Source: Patiriisocius sp047730165
Lineage (GTDB): Bacteria > Bacteroidota > Bacteroidia > Flavobacteriales > Flavobacteriaceae
DNA: 64,000 nt
Reading direction: 5' to 3'
NCBI RefSeq assembly: GCF_047730165.1
Contig: NZ_CP159834.1
Coordinates: forward strand, 434,001 to 498,000
The position numbers and the translations under genes were made by a program. Below the pieces are notes generated by a model. That model did no database searches. It saw only the letters and a list, made by a program, of their open reading frames with translations, and was not told the DNA's origin. Of this stretch, positions 16,134 to 25,414 are shown piece after piece; within the stretch, counting starts at the first letter, position 1, and each line of letters begins with the position of its first letter.

Positions 16134-16682
16134 TTAAAGAATCCCGTCCACAATACCATACTTCACACTCTCTTCTGCATCTAACCAATGGTCACGATTA
16201 AAATCTTTCATGATCTTTTCAAATTTTTGCCCACAGTTATCAGCTAATATACGTGCGCTTAATTCTTTTGTTTTTAAAATCTCTTGTGCGCTAATTTCTA
16301 TATCACTTGCCGGACCTCTTGCTCCACCACTTGGCTGGTGAATCATCACCTTAGCATTAGGCTGTATAAAACGACGTCCTTTTTCCCCTACTGAAAGTAA
16401 AATACTTCCCATAGAAGCAGCAAGACCTGTACAAATAGTAGACACAGGACTCTTTATGCTTTTAATAGTGTCGTACATAGAAAAGCCAGAAGTCACATAA
16501 CCACCTGGGCTGTTAATGTACAGTTTGATCTCTTCATTATTAATACTATCTAGATACATTAAACGATCTACTACGTGGCGCGCGCTACGATCGTCTACTT
16601 GTCCCCACAAAAACACCGTGCGGTTCTCTAATTGCTGATTCTCAATCTTATCCTGTACTTTTTGTTTTTTATCAGTACTCAT
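16134..16682 (-). CDS. clpP: ClpP-family serine protease
   Basis: The product is a 182-residue ClpP subunit. The catalytic triad is present: S90 in TGLAASMGS, H115 in KVMIHQPSGG and D164 in FNRDHWLDAEE. The GG-x-V loop (NSPGGYVTSG) forms the oxyanion hole. ClpP forms 14-mers with ClpX/ClpA-type unfoldases for protein turnover. No clpX lies beside it, and the N-terminal segment is short and charged; many Bacteroidota have two ClpP paralogs, and this could be the stand-alone one. Clear family, uncertain paralog. Confidence 0.88.
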   Translation of the reverse strand: MSTDKKQKVQDKIENQQLENRTVFLWGQVDDRSARHVVDRLMYLDSINNEEIKLYINSPGGYVTSGFSMYDTIKSIKSPVSTICTGLAASMGSILLSVGEKGRRFIQPNAKVMIHQPSGGARGPASDIEISAQEILKTKELSARILADNCGQKFEKIMKDFNRDHWLDAEESVKYGIVDGIL

Positions 16683-16910
16683 TTCTTTTTCATCTGTGCT
16701 CCAGTATACAACTGGATGGTTAATAAAACATCTTAAAACTATTATTCTCGCCCTTATTTAATTAGGGGCATTTGAACGGACATTACGCTCATTTTCACTT
16801 CTTCAAATATACTAATTTTACCTCCGAAACAATAAGGAAAAAGAACCGGTTTGCGTTCTTAAAATTTCCGAAGTACAGATTGCATCTTACTCATATAGCA
16901 CAGCCTCAGT

Positions 16911-16930
16911 ACCCTGCTGAGCGTAGTGAA
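16911..16930 (+). repeat. Degenerate REP-like unit
   Basis: The stretch resembles the dispersed element containing CCTGAGCGTAGTCGAAGG, with a 2-nt insertion and one deletion. It is one of several related copies in the window (49053, 54944, 59860). Confidence 0.4.
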
Positions 16931-16952
16931 AAATAAGAGCTTAGGGAGGAAC

Positions 16953-16988
16953 AAAAAAAAGACCCAACTAGGAGTCGGGTCTTTTTTT
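16953..16988 (-). terminator. Terminator after trxA
   Basis: GACCCAACT (16961-16969) pairs with AGTCGGGTC (16973-16981) with one mismatch. It is flanked by A8 and T7 runs, so it can act in both directions. Confidence 0.8.
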
Positions 16989-17071
16989 CATGTTGCTATA
17001 TTGCAATAGCGTATGCGTCTTGTCTTACCATGACGGCAATACCGAAAAACGTAAGCCCAATGGGTCACGGA

Positions 17072-17389
17072 TTAAAGCAACTTATCGATTGCTTCTGCGT
17101 AAGTAGCTTTTGGAGCTACACCTACCTGACGGCTTACTAATTCTCCTTTATGAAAAACTAAAACCGTTGGGATGTTACGCACACCATATTTTGCTGCGAA
17201 TTCTTGATTAGCATCCACGTCCATTTTTCCTACTACAGCTTTACCTTCGTAGTCAGCACTTAGTTCGTCGATTACCGGTCCTACCATACGGCAAGGTCCA
17301 CACCACGCTGCCCAGAAGTCTACTACTACTGGTTTGTCGCTGTTTAATACTGTTTCTTGAAACGTTGCGTCTGTTATTTCTAAAGCCAT
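17072..17389 (-). CDS. trxA: Thioredoxin
   Basis: A 105-residue single-domain thioredoxin with the canonical active site WCGPC (C30, C33) and the cis-proline segment RNIPTVLVF. Length and motif match TrxA. It reduces cytosolic protein disulfides using thioredoxin reductase. Monocistronic: a TACTTTTG promoter box lies 60 nt upstream and a strong terminator follows. Confidence 0.95.
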   Translation of the reverse strand: MALEITDATFQETVLNSDKPVVVDFWAAWCGPCRMVGPVIDELSADYEGKAVVGKMDVDANQEFAAKYGVRNIPTVLVFHKGELVSRQVGVAPKATYAEAIDKLL

Positions 17390-17448
17390 TTTTATACTTT
17401 TTTTCTATCCTCTGCCGAGACAGAAAATTTTATTAAATTATTATTAAA

Positions 17449-17456
17449 CAAAAGTA
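17449..17456 (-). promoter_or_regulatory. -7 box for trxA
   Basis: Minus strand TACTTTTG, an exact TAnnTTTG match, about 60 nt before the trxA ATG. No good -33 TTG is seen at standard spacing. Confidence 0.4.
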
Positions 17457-17733
17457 GTCAAAAATTCTACTAAACCTTACCCCCATAATATCAACTTCAT
17501 CAATGTGTATATAGGTAATTTTTATAGGGCGGGTTCCCCTATGAGCCTTTCTTAAAGAATTTTATAAGCCCCCAGAAACACCAAAATTAATTGAACCCCA
17601 AAGGTTGTTAAAGGGACCGGGCTATTCGCTTCAATATTCCCTCTTACCTCATTTCACCCGAGCCAGAAGCAAAGATTCTAACACTCTCCCGCACCTTGAG
17701 CAGAGCCATAGAGAAGGATTTCCAATGCTATCC

Positions 17734-17856
17734 CTATCCGGAGATTGTGATGGCGGAAAAATTGTTCGTTAATTCCGCAGTAGAATAGGTGGTATTATAA
17801 GAACTAATAAGTAGCAAACCCGAAATTTCCACTATTAATATCAAGAGATTTCTCAT
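17734..17856 (-). pseudogene. Truncated lipoprotein gene remnant
   Basis: A 40-residue frame begins MRNLLILIVEISGLLLISSY, with the shape of a lipoprotein signal peptide whose lipobox Cys is replaced by Tyr (one base change, TGT to TAT), and continues NTTYSTAELTNNFSAIT before a TAG. Further stops follow in frame. It looks like the dead 5' end of a lipoprotein gene lying just downstream of dnaE. It could also be a chance ORF. Confidence 0.35.
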
Positions 17857-17915
17857 AGCGTTTTTATTATTTTACTGGACATTAATAAGGACCTCACATT
17901 TCCGAAGTAAAACTA

Positions 17916-20900
17916 TTAATTTAATCGATACGTCACTTGCTGGCGTTCTAGCTCCTCCAATAAAGCAGTGCTAATCGCAATCTTATGCGTGCGGCTTGGC
18001 ATCTGTATTTTTATCTTTTCTTTACGTTCGTAGATTGTAAAATGCACTTGATGATTGCCCTGATGCGCTGCAAAAAGTGTTTCTAAAAAGGCAATGCGCT
18101 CTTCTTGCACCTCAGTAATTGGCATCTGGATTGTTAATTTTCTCGCGTGCTTCTCCATTACATCGTGCAATAATTGCATTCCATTATACTGCATACGCGG
18201 ATCGCCTTTTTTGCCTGTATCCCTATTCGTCCAGCCCTCTTTTACATATACTTTGCCGTAAACAAAACTGTTAGGCACCAGAAAATGGCGGAGCTTTAAA
18301 TACTCTTCGCCAAAGATTTTAAAATCATAACTATCATTATAATCCTCCACAGTAAATATGGCCCATCCTTTTCCAGCTTTAGACTCGCGATGTTGCACAT
18401 CTGCCACAATCCCACCAAAGGTCATCTCTTTTCCTATGTGTCGTTCCAGCTCATTAAAATCTGCCACACGGCAGTTAGTAAAAGATTTCATCTCTATCTT
18501 AAAATCGTCTAAGGGATGCCCCGATATATAAACTCCTACCACTTCGCGTTCTTGCTTCAGCTTTTTCATGGTTCCCCATTCTTCACAAGGCGGCACTTCT
18601 GGTTCAGGAATCTGCACTTCACTAGCTTCTCCAAAGAGACTTACTTGACTACTGTTCTCAGATTCTTGAAACTTATTAGCATATTTTAACACCTTCTCTA
18701 AGAAGGTTTGTCCGTCTCCATCTTGGTGCAAGTATTGTGCTCTGTGCGCGTCAAAACCATCAAAACCTCCAGCTAAGGCTAGATTCTCAAAAGCTTTTTT
18801 ATTAGCAGATCGAAGATCAATACGTTTTGCCATATCAAAAATAGACTTGTATCTGGCTTCATCTCTGTGCTCCACAATGGTAGCGACTGCATTGCCCCCA
18901 ACGCCCTTTATTGCGCCCATCCCAAAACGAACGGCTCCGCTATCATTTACGGTAAACTTGTAAAAGGATTCATTTACATCTGGCCCTAAAACCTCTAAGC
19001 CCATGCGCTTGCACTCATCCATAAAGAAAGTGACTTGCTTTATGTCTCTCATATTATTGCTCAATACGGCTGCCATATATTCTGCAGGGTAATGGGCTTT
19101 TAAATAAGCTGTTTGATAGGCAATCCATGCATAACAGGTAGAGTGACTCTTATTAAAAGCATAACTCGCAAAGGCTTCCCAATCCTTCCATATTTTTTCT
19201 AGCTTTTCTGCATCGTGGCCGTTTGCTACCGCATTCTCAATAAAACGAGGCTTCATCTTGTCAAGTACAGATTTTTGCTTTTTACCCATCGCCTTACGCA
19301 AGACATCTGCATCACCTTTACTAAAGTTGGCAAGCTTTTGCGATAGCAACATTACCTGCTCTTGATAGACAGTGATCCCGTAAGTCTCATTTAAATATTC
19401 TTCCATAGCAGGAAGGTCATACTCGATATCTTCTTCACCGTTTTTCCTGCGAATAAAACTAGGAATATATTCTAAAGGCCCAGGACGATACAATGCGTTC
19501 ATAGCAATGAGATCACCGAAAACGGTAGGTTTCAACTCCTTCATATATTTCTGCATACCTGCAGATTCATACTGGAAAATCCCAACAGTTTCTCCTCTTT
19601 GGAAAAGCTCATACGTCTTTACATCATCTAGAGGAAAAGTATCTGGATCTAAATCAACATCGTGTTTATGCTTCACTAACTTTACCGTGTCCTTTATTAA
19701 GGTCAAGGTTTTTAATCCCAAGAAATCCATCTTAAGCAGCCCTGCATCTTCTACCACAGAGTTATCAAACTGCGTCACATACAAATCTGAATCTTTTGCC
19801 GTGGCGACCGGCACAAAATCAGTAATATCACTTGGGGTAATAATCACACCACAAGCGTGAATCCCTGTGTTCCTAACAGAACCTTCCAGTTGTTTTGCCT
19901 GATTAATGGTGTTTGCCGTCAGGTCGCTGCCCTCACTAGCAGCAATAAGCTCTAGCACCTTAGGCAGCTCGTCACTTCTAAATTTCTGCTTCAACTCTTT
20001 AGGCGTATACCCAAAAACTTTGGCGAGCTTGGTCATATTTGGGATTAACTTCGCAACGCGATCTGCTTCGTTTAATGGCAAATCTAGTACCCGGGCTGTA
20101 TCTCTAATGGACGACTTTGCGGCCATCGTACCATAGGTGATAATCTGAGCTACTTGATTGCTTCCGTACTTATCGATTACATACTGCATGACACGACCTC
20201 GGCCTTCATCATCAAAATCAATATCAATATCGGGCATACTCACACGATCTGGATTTAAGAAACGCTCAAAAAGCAAATCGTACTTAATCGGGTCAATATT
20301 GGTAATCTTTAAACAGTAGGCAACCACACTACCCGCTGCAGAACCACGCCCTGGGCCTACAGAAACATCCATCTCGCGGGCTTCCCGTATAAAATCTTCT
20401 GTAATCAAAAAGTATCCTGGATAGCCCGTGTTTGCAATTACGTCTAGCTCAAAACCAATACGCTCATTAATAGCATCTGTCAGCTCGCCATAGCGTTTTT
20501 TTGCACCTATATAGGTCAGGTGTTTTAGGTAAGCATTCTCGCCTCTCTTTCCGCCATCTCTTTCATCTTCTGCAATTTTAAATTCTTCTGGGATATCAAA
20601 CTTAGGCAATAAGACATCGCGCTGTAAACTATAAGGCTCTATCTTTTCTATGACCTCTGCAATATTGATAATCGCATCCGGTAGGTCTTTAAAGATGGAC
20701 TTCATCTCATCTTGAGATTTGAAGTAATACTCTTGATTTGGCAATCCATAACGATACCCACGTCCTCGACCTATAGGCGTTGCTTGTTTTTCACCATCTT
20801 TTACACAGAGTAAAATATCATGAGCGTTGGCGCTCTCTTTCTCTATATAATACGTGTTATTTGCCGCGATTAATTTTACGTCGTGCTTTTTTGAAAAGTC

Positions 20901-22346
20901 CACAATCGTCTGGTTTACTCGATTTTCATCTTCTTGATCGTGACGTAATATCTCTAGATAAAAATCATCCTTAAACTCTTCTTTCCACCACAATAAAGCC
21001 TCTTCTGCTTGCTTCTCTCCTACATTAAGAATCTTGCTGGAGATTTCCCCATACATCCCTCCAGAAAGGATAATGATATTATCTCTGTATTTTTTAATGA
21101 CCTCTCGGTCTATCCGAGGCACATAATAAAACCCCTCAGTAAACGCGATACTGGACATTTTTGCAAGGTTATGATAACCCGCCTTGTTTTTTGCGAGTAT
21201 CACTATTTGATACCCGTTATCCTTATTTGACTTATCTAAATGATCTTGACAGACAAAAAATTCGCAACCCACAATTGCTTTTAATGGGATAGGCTTTTCA
21301 GGCTGATCTGGCACTTCGCCTTCAAAATCAGTCGCAGTATCATCAACAGCTTCATAAGCTGCTACTGCGGCTAGATATTCTTTTTCTTTATCCTTGTTAT
21401 GATTGTTGACTGCCCTTGAAAAATGGAAAGCTCCCATCATATTCCCACTATCTGTGAGCGCAACAGCTCTTTGATTATTTGCAATGGCCGCATTTACTAA
21501 ATCTTGTGTACTCGACGTAGATTGTAATATTGAAAACTGCGAATGGTTGTGTAAATGTGCAAAAGGAACTTCTGCAAGTTCGGCAAGATTATCTGCTATT
21601 TCTGAGGTAGAAATCTCATCTGTAACCGTGAGCTTTTCTAGCGCCTTTCTTATTTTTTCTGAAGCCTTCTTGAGATTGATGTGCTTTAATCCAATAAGCC
21701 CAATGGTGCCTAGATTTTCTCTTCTGAAATTTTCAAAATAGTCCGGCTGCACCTCCAATTCAGTTACAGTAAAAATTTGACGACGGATTAACTCAAAAAA
21801 GCAGCGCGTGGTCGCCTCTACATCTGCCGTTGCATTATGGGCCTCGCCAAAGGGCTTGTCAAATAAAAACTTATGTAACTCTGTAAGAGTGGGCAATTTA
21901 AACTTTCCTCCACGTCCTCCAGGAATCTGACACATTTGCGCCGTAGTTTCTGTACACGTATCAAGCAAAGGCATTGTTGGTAATGGGTTTTCCATCCCAA
22001 GACGTAAAAACTCTGCCCCCATAATGTTGAGGTCAAATTTTACGTTTTGCCCTACGATAAACTTTGTCTTCGCCAGCGCCTCTTGAAACTTGGCTATCAT
22101 TTCTTCTAGCGTGACTCCTTTTGCCGCTGCTAGTTCTGTAGAAATTCCATGAATTTTCTCTGCATCAAAAGGAATATTAAATCCTTCTGGCTGGACTAAA
22201 TAATCTTGATGCTCTAGCACATTACCCATCTCATCGTGCAATTGCCACGCAATCTGAATACAACGAGGCCAATTATCGCTATCTGATAATGGTGCTTTCC
22301 AGTTGCGCGGAAGTCCTGTGGTCTCGGTGTCGAAGATTAAATACAT
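17916..22346 (-). CDS. dnaE: DNA polymerase III alpha subunit with N-terminal proofreading exonuclease
   Basis: A 1476-residue replicative polymerase. Residues 1-190 form a DnaQ-type DEDDh 3'-5' exonuclease: D6 and E8 in FDTETTG, D105 in KFDLN, and H170/D175 in AHNATADVE. A linker leads to the PHP domain (HLHNHSQFS at 264-272). The polymerase core contains PGRGSAAGS and PDIDIDFDDEGR with the catalytic aspartates; an OB fold lies near the C-terminus. The PHP motif that is usually TDHGN reads TDSGN here, so a metal ligand is lost and PHP is probably inactive. Proofreading is thus supplied in cis. ORF length exceeds E. coli DnaE by about the exonuclease. Confidence 0.95.
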   Translation of the reverse strand: MYLIFDTETTGLPRNWKAPLSDSDNWPRCIQIAWQLHDEMGNVLEHQDYLVQPEGFNIPFDAEKIHGISTELAAAKGVTLEEMIAKFQEALAKTKFIVGQNVKFDLNIMGAEFLRLGMENPLPTMPLLDTCTETTAQMCQIPGGRGGKFKLPTLTELHKFLFDKPFGEAHNATADVEATTRCFFELIRRQIFTVTELEVQPDYFENFRRENLGTIGLIGLKHINLKKASEKIRKALEKLTVTDEISTSEIADNLAELAEVPFAHLHNHSQFSILQSTSSTQDLVNAAIANNQRAVALTDSGNMMGAFHFSRAVNNHNKDKEKEYLAAVAAYEAVDDTATDFEGEVPDQPEKPIPLKAIVGCEFFVCQDHLDKSNKDNGYQIVILAKNKAGYHNLAKMSSIAFTEGFYYVPRIDREVIKKYRDNIIILSGGMYGEISSKILNVGEKQAEEALLWWKEEFKDDFYLEILRHDQEDENRVNQTIVDFSKKHDVKLIAANNTYYIEKESANAHDILLCVKDGEKQATPIGRGRGYRYGLPNQEYYFKSQDEMKSIFKDLPDAIINIAEVIEKIEPYSLQRDVLLPKFDIPEEFKIAEDERDGGKRGENAYLKHLTYIGAKKRYGELTDAINERIGFELDVIANTGYPGYFLITEDFIREAREMDVSVGPGRGSAAGSVVAYCLKITNIDPIKYDLLFERFLNPDRVSMPDIDIDFDDEGRGRVMQYVIDKYGSNQVAQIITYGTMAAKSSIRDTARVLDLPLNEADRVAKLIPNMTKLAKVFGYTPKELKQKFRSDELPKVLELIAASEGSDLTANTINQAKQLEGSVRNTGIHACGVIITPSDITDFVPVATAKDSDLYVTQFDNSVVEDAGLLKMDFLGLKTLTLIKDTVKLVKHKHDVDLDPDTFPLDDVKTYELFQRGETVGIFQYESAGMQKYMKELKPTVFGDLIAMNALYRPGPLEYIPSFIRRKNGEEDIEYDLPAMEEYLNETYGITVYQEQVMLLSQKLANFSKGDADVLRKAMGKKQKSVLDKMKPRFIENAVANGHDAEKLEKIWKDWEAFASYAFNKSHSTCYAWIAYQTAYLKAHYPAEYMAAVLSNNMRDIKQVTFFMDECKRMGLEVLGPDVNESFYKFTVNDSGAVRFGMGAIKGVGGNAVATIVEHRDEARYKSIFDMAKRIDLRSANKKAFENLALAGGFDGFDAHRAQYLHQDGDGQTFLEKVLKYANKFQESENSSQVSLFGEASEVQIPEPEVPPCEEWGTMKKLKQEREVVGVYISGHPLDDFKIEMKSFTNCRVADFNELERHIGKEMTFGGIVADVQHRESKAGKGWAIFTVEDYNDSYDFKIFGEEYLKLRHFLVPNSFVYGKVYVKEGWTNRDTGKKGDPRMQYNGMQLLHDVMEKHARKLTIQMPITEVQEERIAFLETLFAAHQGNHQVHFTIYERKEKIKIQMPSRTHKIAISTALLEELERQQVTYRLN

Positions 22347-22646
22347 TTCGTCAATATTGGATTAAGTGCTGTGAGCTAGTGATAGAACACTATTAATAAA
22401 AGAGTCGTTTAACAAATAACTGAGGTAGTAAATGTAAAAAATAATGCCTTTTTTAGCGCCTTAAATAACCAACTAGTTGTTCACAATTTAGCGATGTTAT
22501 TAATAGCCATAGCAACAACTTGAGCACAAATCACTCAACATGCAGATGCAATAGTCAACATTGTGCTATTGTAGAAAATCCCCTCAACTGGCGCTGAGGG
22601 GATTTTCTTGTTTATCGTAACATTATCGGTACATTCTGTAAACCCT
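22347..22646. other. Spacer upstream of dnaE
   Basis: About 300 bp with the DUF2383 gene terminator (22574-22607). No promoter box matching TAnnTTTG was recognised for dnaE and no ORF is supported. Confidence 0.45.
22574..22607. terminator. Terminator after the DUF2383 gene
   Basis: GAAAATCCCCTCA (22574-22586) and TGAGGGGATTTTC (22595-22607) form a perfect 13-bp stem with an 8-nt loop, 40 nt past the stop of the minus-strand gene. Confidence 0.8.
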
Positions 22647-23096
22647 CTACACAAAAACGACTTCAAAGTGTTCAGAGCTTCTTAAGGCACTCTCTATATT
22701 GTCTACTTGACGTATTAGGATAATTTTTGTACTGGGCGGCAATGTGCTATTATTTAGCACATCTTTATATTCATCAACTGCTGTTTTTTCACCTTTGATG
22801 ACTTCTCCTAAAATTGATTCTTCGTCATTAGATGTAAACGCATCTTTTATGCTCATCCACGCTCGATGTGCACCTCCTAAATTATGCGGCCCTTTATTAA
22901 GCGAGCCTACCACACTGTTAATCTCGCTATTAAGTTCGTAACCAAAGTCATATCGGTTTTGAGCCTGTGTTTCAAAAAATCTTTTTAATTGAGGGGTGTC
23001 CACAATTTTTGCAGCTTTGGCATATCGAGCCTCGGCATCATAATTCTTGGTTAATAATTCGCTTAATCTATTGGATATACTTTCTGTGTACTTCAT
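22647..23096 (-). CDS. PA2169/DUF2383 family four-helix-bundle protein
   Basis: The product has 149 residues, all helical by composition, with NRLSELLTKNYDAEARYAKA at the N-terminus and a later EEDES-like acidic patch (SNDEESILGEVIKGEKTAVDEY). This layout, ending in a helix with HFEVVFV, fits the ferritin-like DUF2383 family (PA2169). Members are small, stress-associated and of unknown biochemical role; conserved Glu and His residues suggest possible metal binding (inference). It is monocistronic with its own terminator. Confidence 0.82.
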   Translation of the reverse strand: MKYTESISNRLSELLTKNYDAEARYAKAAKIVDTPQLKRFFETQAQNRYDFGYELNSEINSVVGSLNKGPHNLGGAHRAWMSIKDAFTSNDEESILGEVIKGEKTAVDEYKDVLNNSTLPPSTKIILIRQVDNIESALRSSEHFEVVFV

Positions 23097-23307
23097 CTTC
23101 TTTTCGGTATTAGTGTCGCAAAGACAATTTTGAATATCGATTTACCTCTTTGTTTAGCTTTATATCGACCTGTCTTAAAATACTAAATATAAACGGGCTA
23201 CACTAATCATTCAACCCAAAATTTACACCTTATAACAAGACTTAAGGGTATCCTTAGTTTGTTTTTGGTGTTAACACTTAAGCATTAAGTCAAATACAGC
23301 TAGGAAA

Positions 23308-24120
23308 TTAAAAGTTCTGGTAGGTCACATTAAACTGACCTATAGTAATCGAATGATTCTCCGTCATAAAACTATAGGTTCCTATAATAACCCTGTTAGC
23401 CACGTCATGACTCACTAGAATCACTTGTCCAGATATAGCAAGCTCTGTAGTAGCTCCCAACCTGTAAGAAGCAGCGAATCCAGGCTCTGTAATTTGATGA
23501 ACACCTTCTAACAAGGCGGAAGGAATAGTAAGTGACATAGACTCCGTAGACGTGCTTCCTGTCACCCTAATCAAACCATCATTATGAATAGCAGATACCG
23601 CGAATGGAGCGAAAAGAACGTCGTCTACTTTTGCCACAAAATAACCTGCATCTGTAATTGTTGGCGGATCCACTTCTTGTGCAAGATCATATGGCACTTT
23701 ATAAAATATACCATTTGACACCTCTACAGTATCAACGCCTATTACTGTCGCTGTAAAACCAAACCTTCCAGTCAATGTTCTGTTTACAGCATCCCAGTCA
23801 GTTATAATAGCCTGACCCTCACCAAAAGGATTGGTAAAATAAGTAACTTGGTTCGCAGCCTTATACATAGCAAAGTTGTTACTGTCACCACCAAAGCTAT
23901 ACAACCCCGGTGATGGGCCCGTCACATGCATAGTAAGGTCTCGATTTTGTGTAGTTCCTTGAATATAGAAACTTCCGTCTTCATTCTCTACGGCCCTTGC
24001 ATCAATGGCGCTAAAAAAGTTTTCATCGATTGTACCCTGTAAGGCTGGACTATTGTCTTCTCGCACCGTGCAACTCGCCATAAAAGCGACAATAAACAAG
24101 GTTACCAGTGTAGTTTTCAT
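23308..24120 (-). CDS. DUF6252-like lipoprotein with two tandem domains
   Basis: A 270-residue lipoprotein: signal helix, then lipobox MASC at about 14-17. The mature part seems to be two copies of the same beta-rich unit, one opening FFSAIDARAVENEDGSFYIQ (about 35) and the other YFVAKVDDVLFAPFAV (about 160). Each runs to a nearby G-x-Y/T-T-x-T strand and a Leu-rich end. This 'xFxAxVDG' entry is typical of DUF6252-type lipoproteins of flavobacteria. Function is unknown. It is divergent from the rpsP operon. Confidence 0.6.
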   Translation of the reverse strand: MKTTLVTLFIVAFMASCTVREDNSPALQGTIDENFFSAIDARAVENEDGSFYIQGTTQNRDLTMHVTGPSPGLYSFGGDSNNFAMYKAANQVTYFTNPFGEGQAIITDWDAVNRTLTGRFGFTATVIGVDTVEVSNGIFYKVPYDLAQEVDPPTITDAGYFVAKVDDVLFAPFAVSAIHNDGLIRVTGSTSTESMSLTIPSALLEGVHQITEPGFAASYRLGATTELAISGQVILVSHDVANRVIIGTYSFMTENHSITIGQFNVTYQNF

Positions 24121-24194
24121 AAGATTAAGGGCTATGCAACGCGCAAATTTAAAAAAAATAGTTTAAAGAAATAACATTCAGAAACAAATAATAG

Positions 24195-24202
24195 TATCTT
24201 TG
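24195..24202 (+). promoter_or_regulatory. -7 box of the rpsP operon
   Basis: TATCTTTG, an exact match to TAnnTTTG, followed by CA; it lies 84 nt before the rpsP ATG. The leader between is AT-rich with no clear structure. Confidence 0.5.
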
Positions 24203-24285
24203 CAAACCTAAAAATAGGCGTGTTAAGTCTATTTTAAATATTAAACCAATTATAACCGAAGTCGAGTACTTCAAAAATTAATTTT

Positions 24286-24855
24286 ATGCCTGTAAAAATA
24301 AGACTACAAAGACACGGTAAAAAAGGAAAACCTTTTTACTGGATCGTAGCGGCCGATGGTCGTTCAAAAAGAGATGGTAAATACCTTGAGAAATTAGGGA
24401 CTTACAATCCAAATATGAACCCTGCACAGATTGATCTAAACATAGATGGAGCTGTAACATGGTTACAAAATGGCGCACAACCTACAGACACTGCAAGAGC
24501 TATCCTTAGCTACAAAGGTGTTATGATGAAAAATCATTTAGCTGGTGGTGTACGTAAAGGTGCTTTAACAGAAGAGCAAGCAGAAACAAAATTCAACGCT
24601 TGGTTAGAAGGTAAAGGAAAAGCAGTAGATACTAAAAAAGCAACATTAGCAGATGCCAAAGATAAAGTAGCGGCAGATGCCCTTGCTGCAGAAAAAGCAA
24701 CTAATGAAGCGCGTTTAGCGGCACAAGCTCCAGAACCAGAAGCAACTCCAGAAACAACGGAAGGCGGAGATGCGTCTGAAGCTGTTGAAGCTGTTGAGGA
24801 AAAATCTGCTATTGACGCTGCAGCTGAAGAAGCTACAGAAGAAAAAAAGAAATAA
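24286..24855 (+). CDS. rpsP: 30S ribosomal protein S16
   Basis: A 189-residue S16. The first roughly 80 residues are the conserved fold (PVKIRLQRHGKKGKPFYWIV, KYLEKLGTYNP, WLQNGAQPTDT). The rest is a long Ala/Glu/Lys-rich, low-complexity tail absent from E. coli S16 (about 82 residues) but usual in Bacteroidota. It heads the conserved group rpsP-rimM-trmN6, which joins ribosome structure, 30S maturation and tRNA methylation. Confidence 0.96.
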   Translation: MPVKIRLQRHGKKGKPFYWIVAADGRSKRDGKYLEKLGTYNPNMNPAQIDLNIDGAVTWLQNGAQPTDTARAILSYKGVMMKNHLAGGVRKGALTEEQAETKFNAWLEGKGKAVDTKKATLADAKDKVAADALAAEKATNEARLAAQAPEPEATPETTEGGDASEAVEAVEEKSAIDAAAEEATEEKKK

Positions 24856-24866
24856 AACTATAGACT

Positions 24867-25391
24867 ATGTTAAAGAAGGACTGTTTCTTCGTAGGCAAAG
24901 TCGTTAAAAAATATAGCTTTAAGGGTGAGCTTCTAGTAAAGCTAGATACAGACGATCCCGAACAATTTTTAAAAATGGAATCAGTTTTTGTGGAACAACA
25001 CAAAACCTTGATTCCATTTTTTATTGAAAGAAGTCAGCTGCATAAATCTAGTTTATTACGTGTGCAATTTGACGATGTGTATGATGAAGCCTCCGCAGAT
25101 GCGTTAATAGGTAAAGAATTATTTTTACCCCTTAGCTCTTTACCACCATTAGAAGGTGATAAATTTTATTATCACGAAGTCATTGGGTTTAAAATACACG
25201 ATGAAGATTTTGGTGAAGTAGGCGTTATCACGCATGTTAATGACCACACCTCTCAGCATCATTTTGAAGTAGACAGTAATGGCACACAGGTGCTCATTCC
25301 TATTAACGACGAAATTATCACCAAAGTAGATAGAGAAAACAATACTATCTTTATTGATGCTCCTATTGGATTGATAGACCTGTACCTATAG
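24867..25391 (+). CDS. rimM: Ribosome maturation factor RimM
   Basis: This 174-residue protein has an N-terminal RimM barrel (CFFVGKVVKKYSFKGELLVK) and a C-terminal PRC-like barrel (FYYHEVIGFKIHDEDFGEVG ... VLIPINDEIITKVD). RimM binds S19 in late 30S assembly. It starts 11 nt after rpsP, which fits cotranscription. Confidence 0.93.
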   Translation: MLKKDCFFVGKVVKKYSFKGELLVKLDTDDPEQFLKMESVFVEQHKTLIPFFIERSQLHKSSLLRVQFDDVYDEASADALIGKELFLPLSSLPPLEGDKFYYHEVIGFKIHDEDFGEVGVITHVNDHTSQHHFEVDSNGTQVLIPINDEIITKVDRENNTIFIDAPIGLIDLYL

Positions 25392-25414
25392 AACGTAATA
25401 TTGACTTTTTCTTA

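Larger units (their letters stand above)
16683..17071. other. Spacer between clpP and trxA
   Basis: A 389-bp spacer holding the trxA terminator (16953-16988) and a degenerate REP-like unit (16911-16930). No ORF is supported. Confidence 0.5.
17390..17915. other. Spacer between trxA and dnaE with gene debris
   Basis: A 526-bp spacer containing the trxA promoter box, a possible badly decayed REP-like stretch (about 17691-17717) and a broken lipoprotein start (17734-17856). The rest is without recognisable coding potential. Confidence 0.5.
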
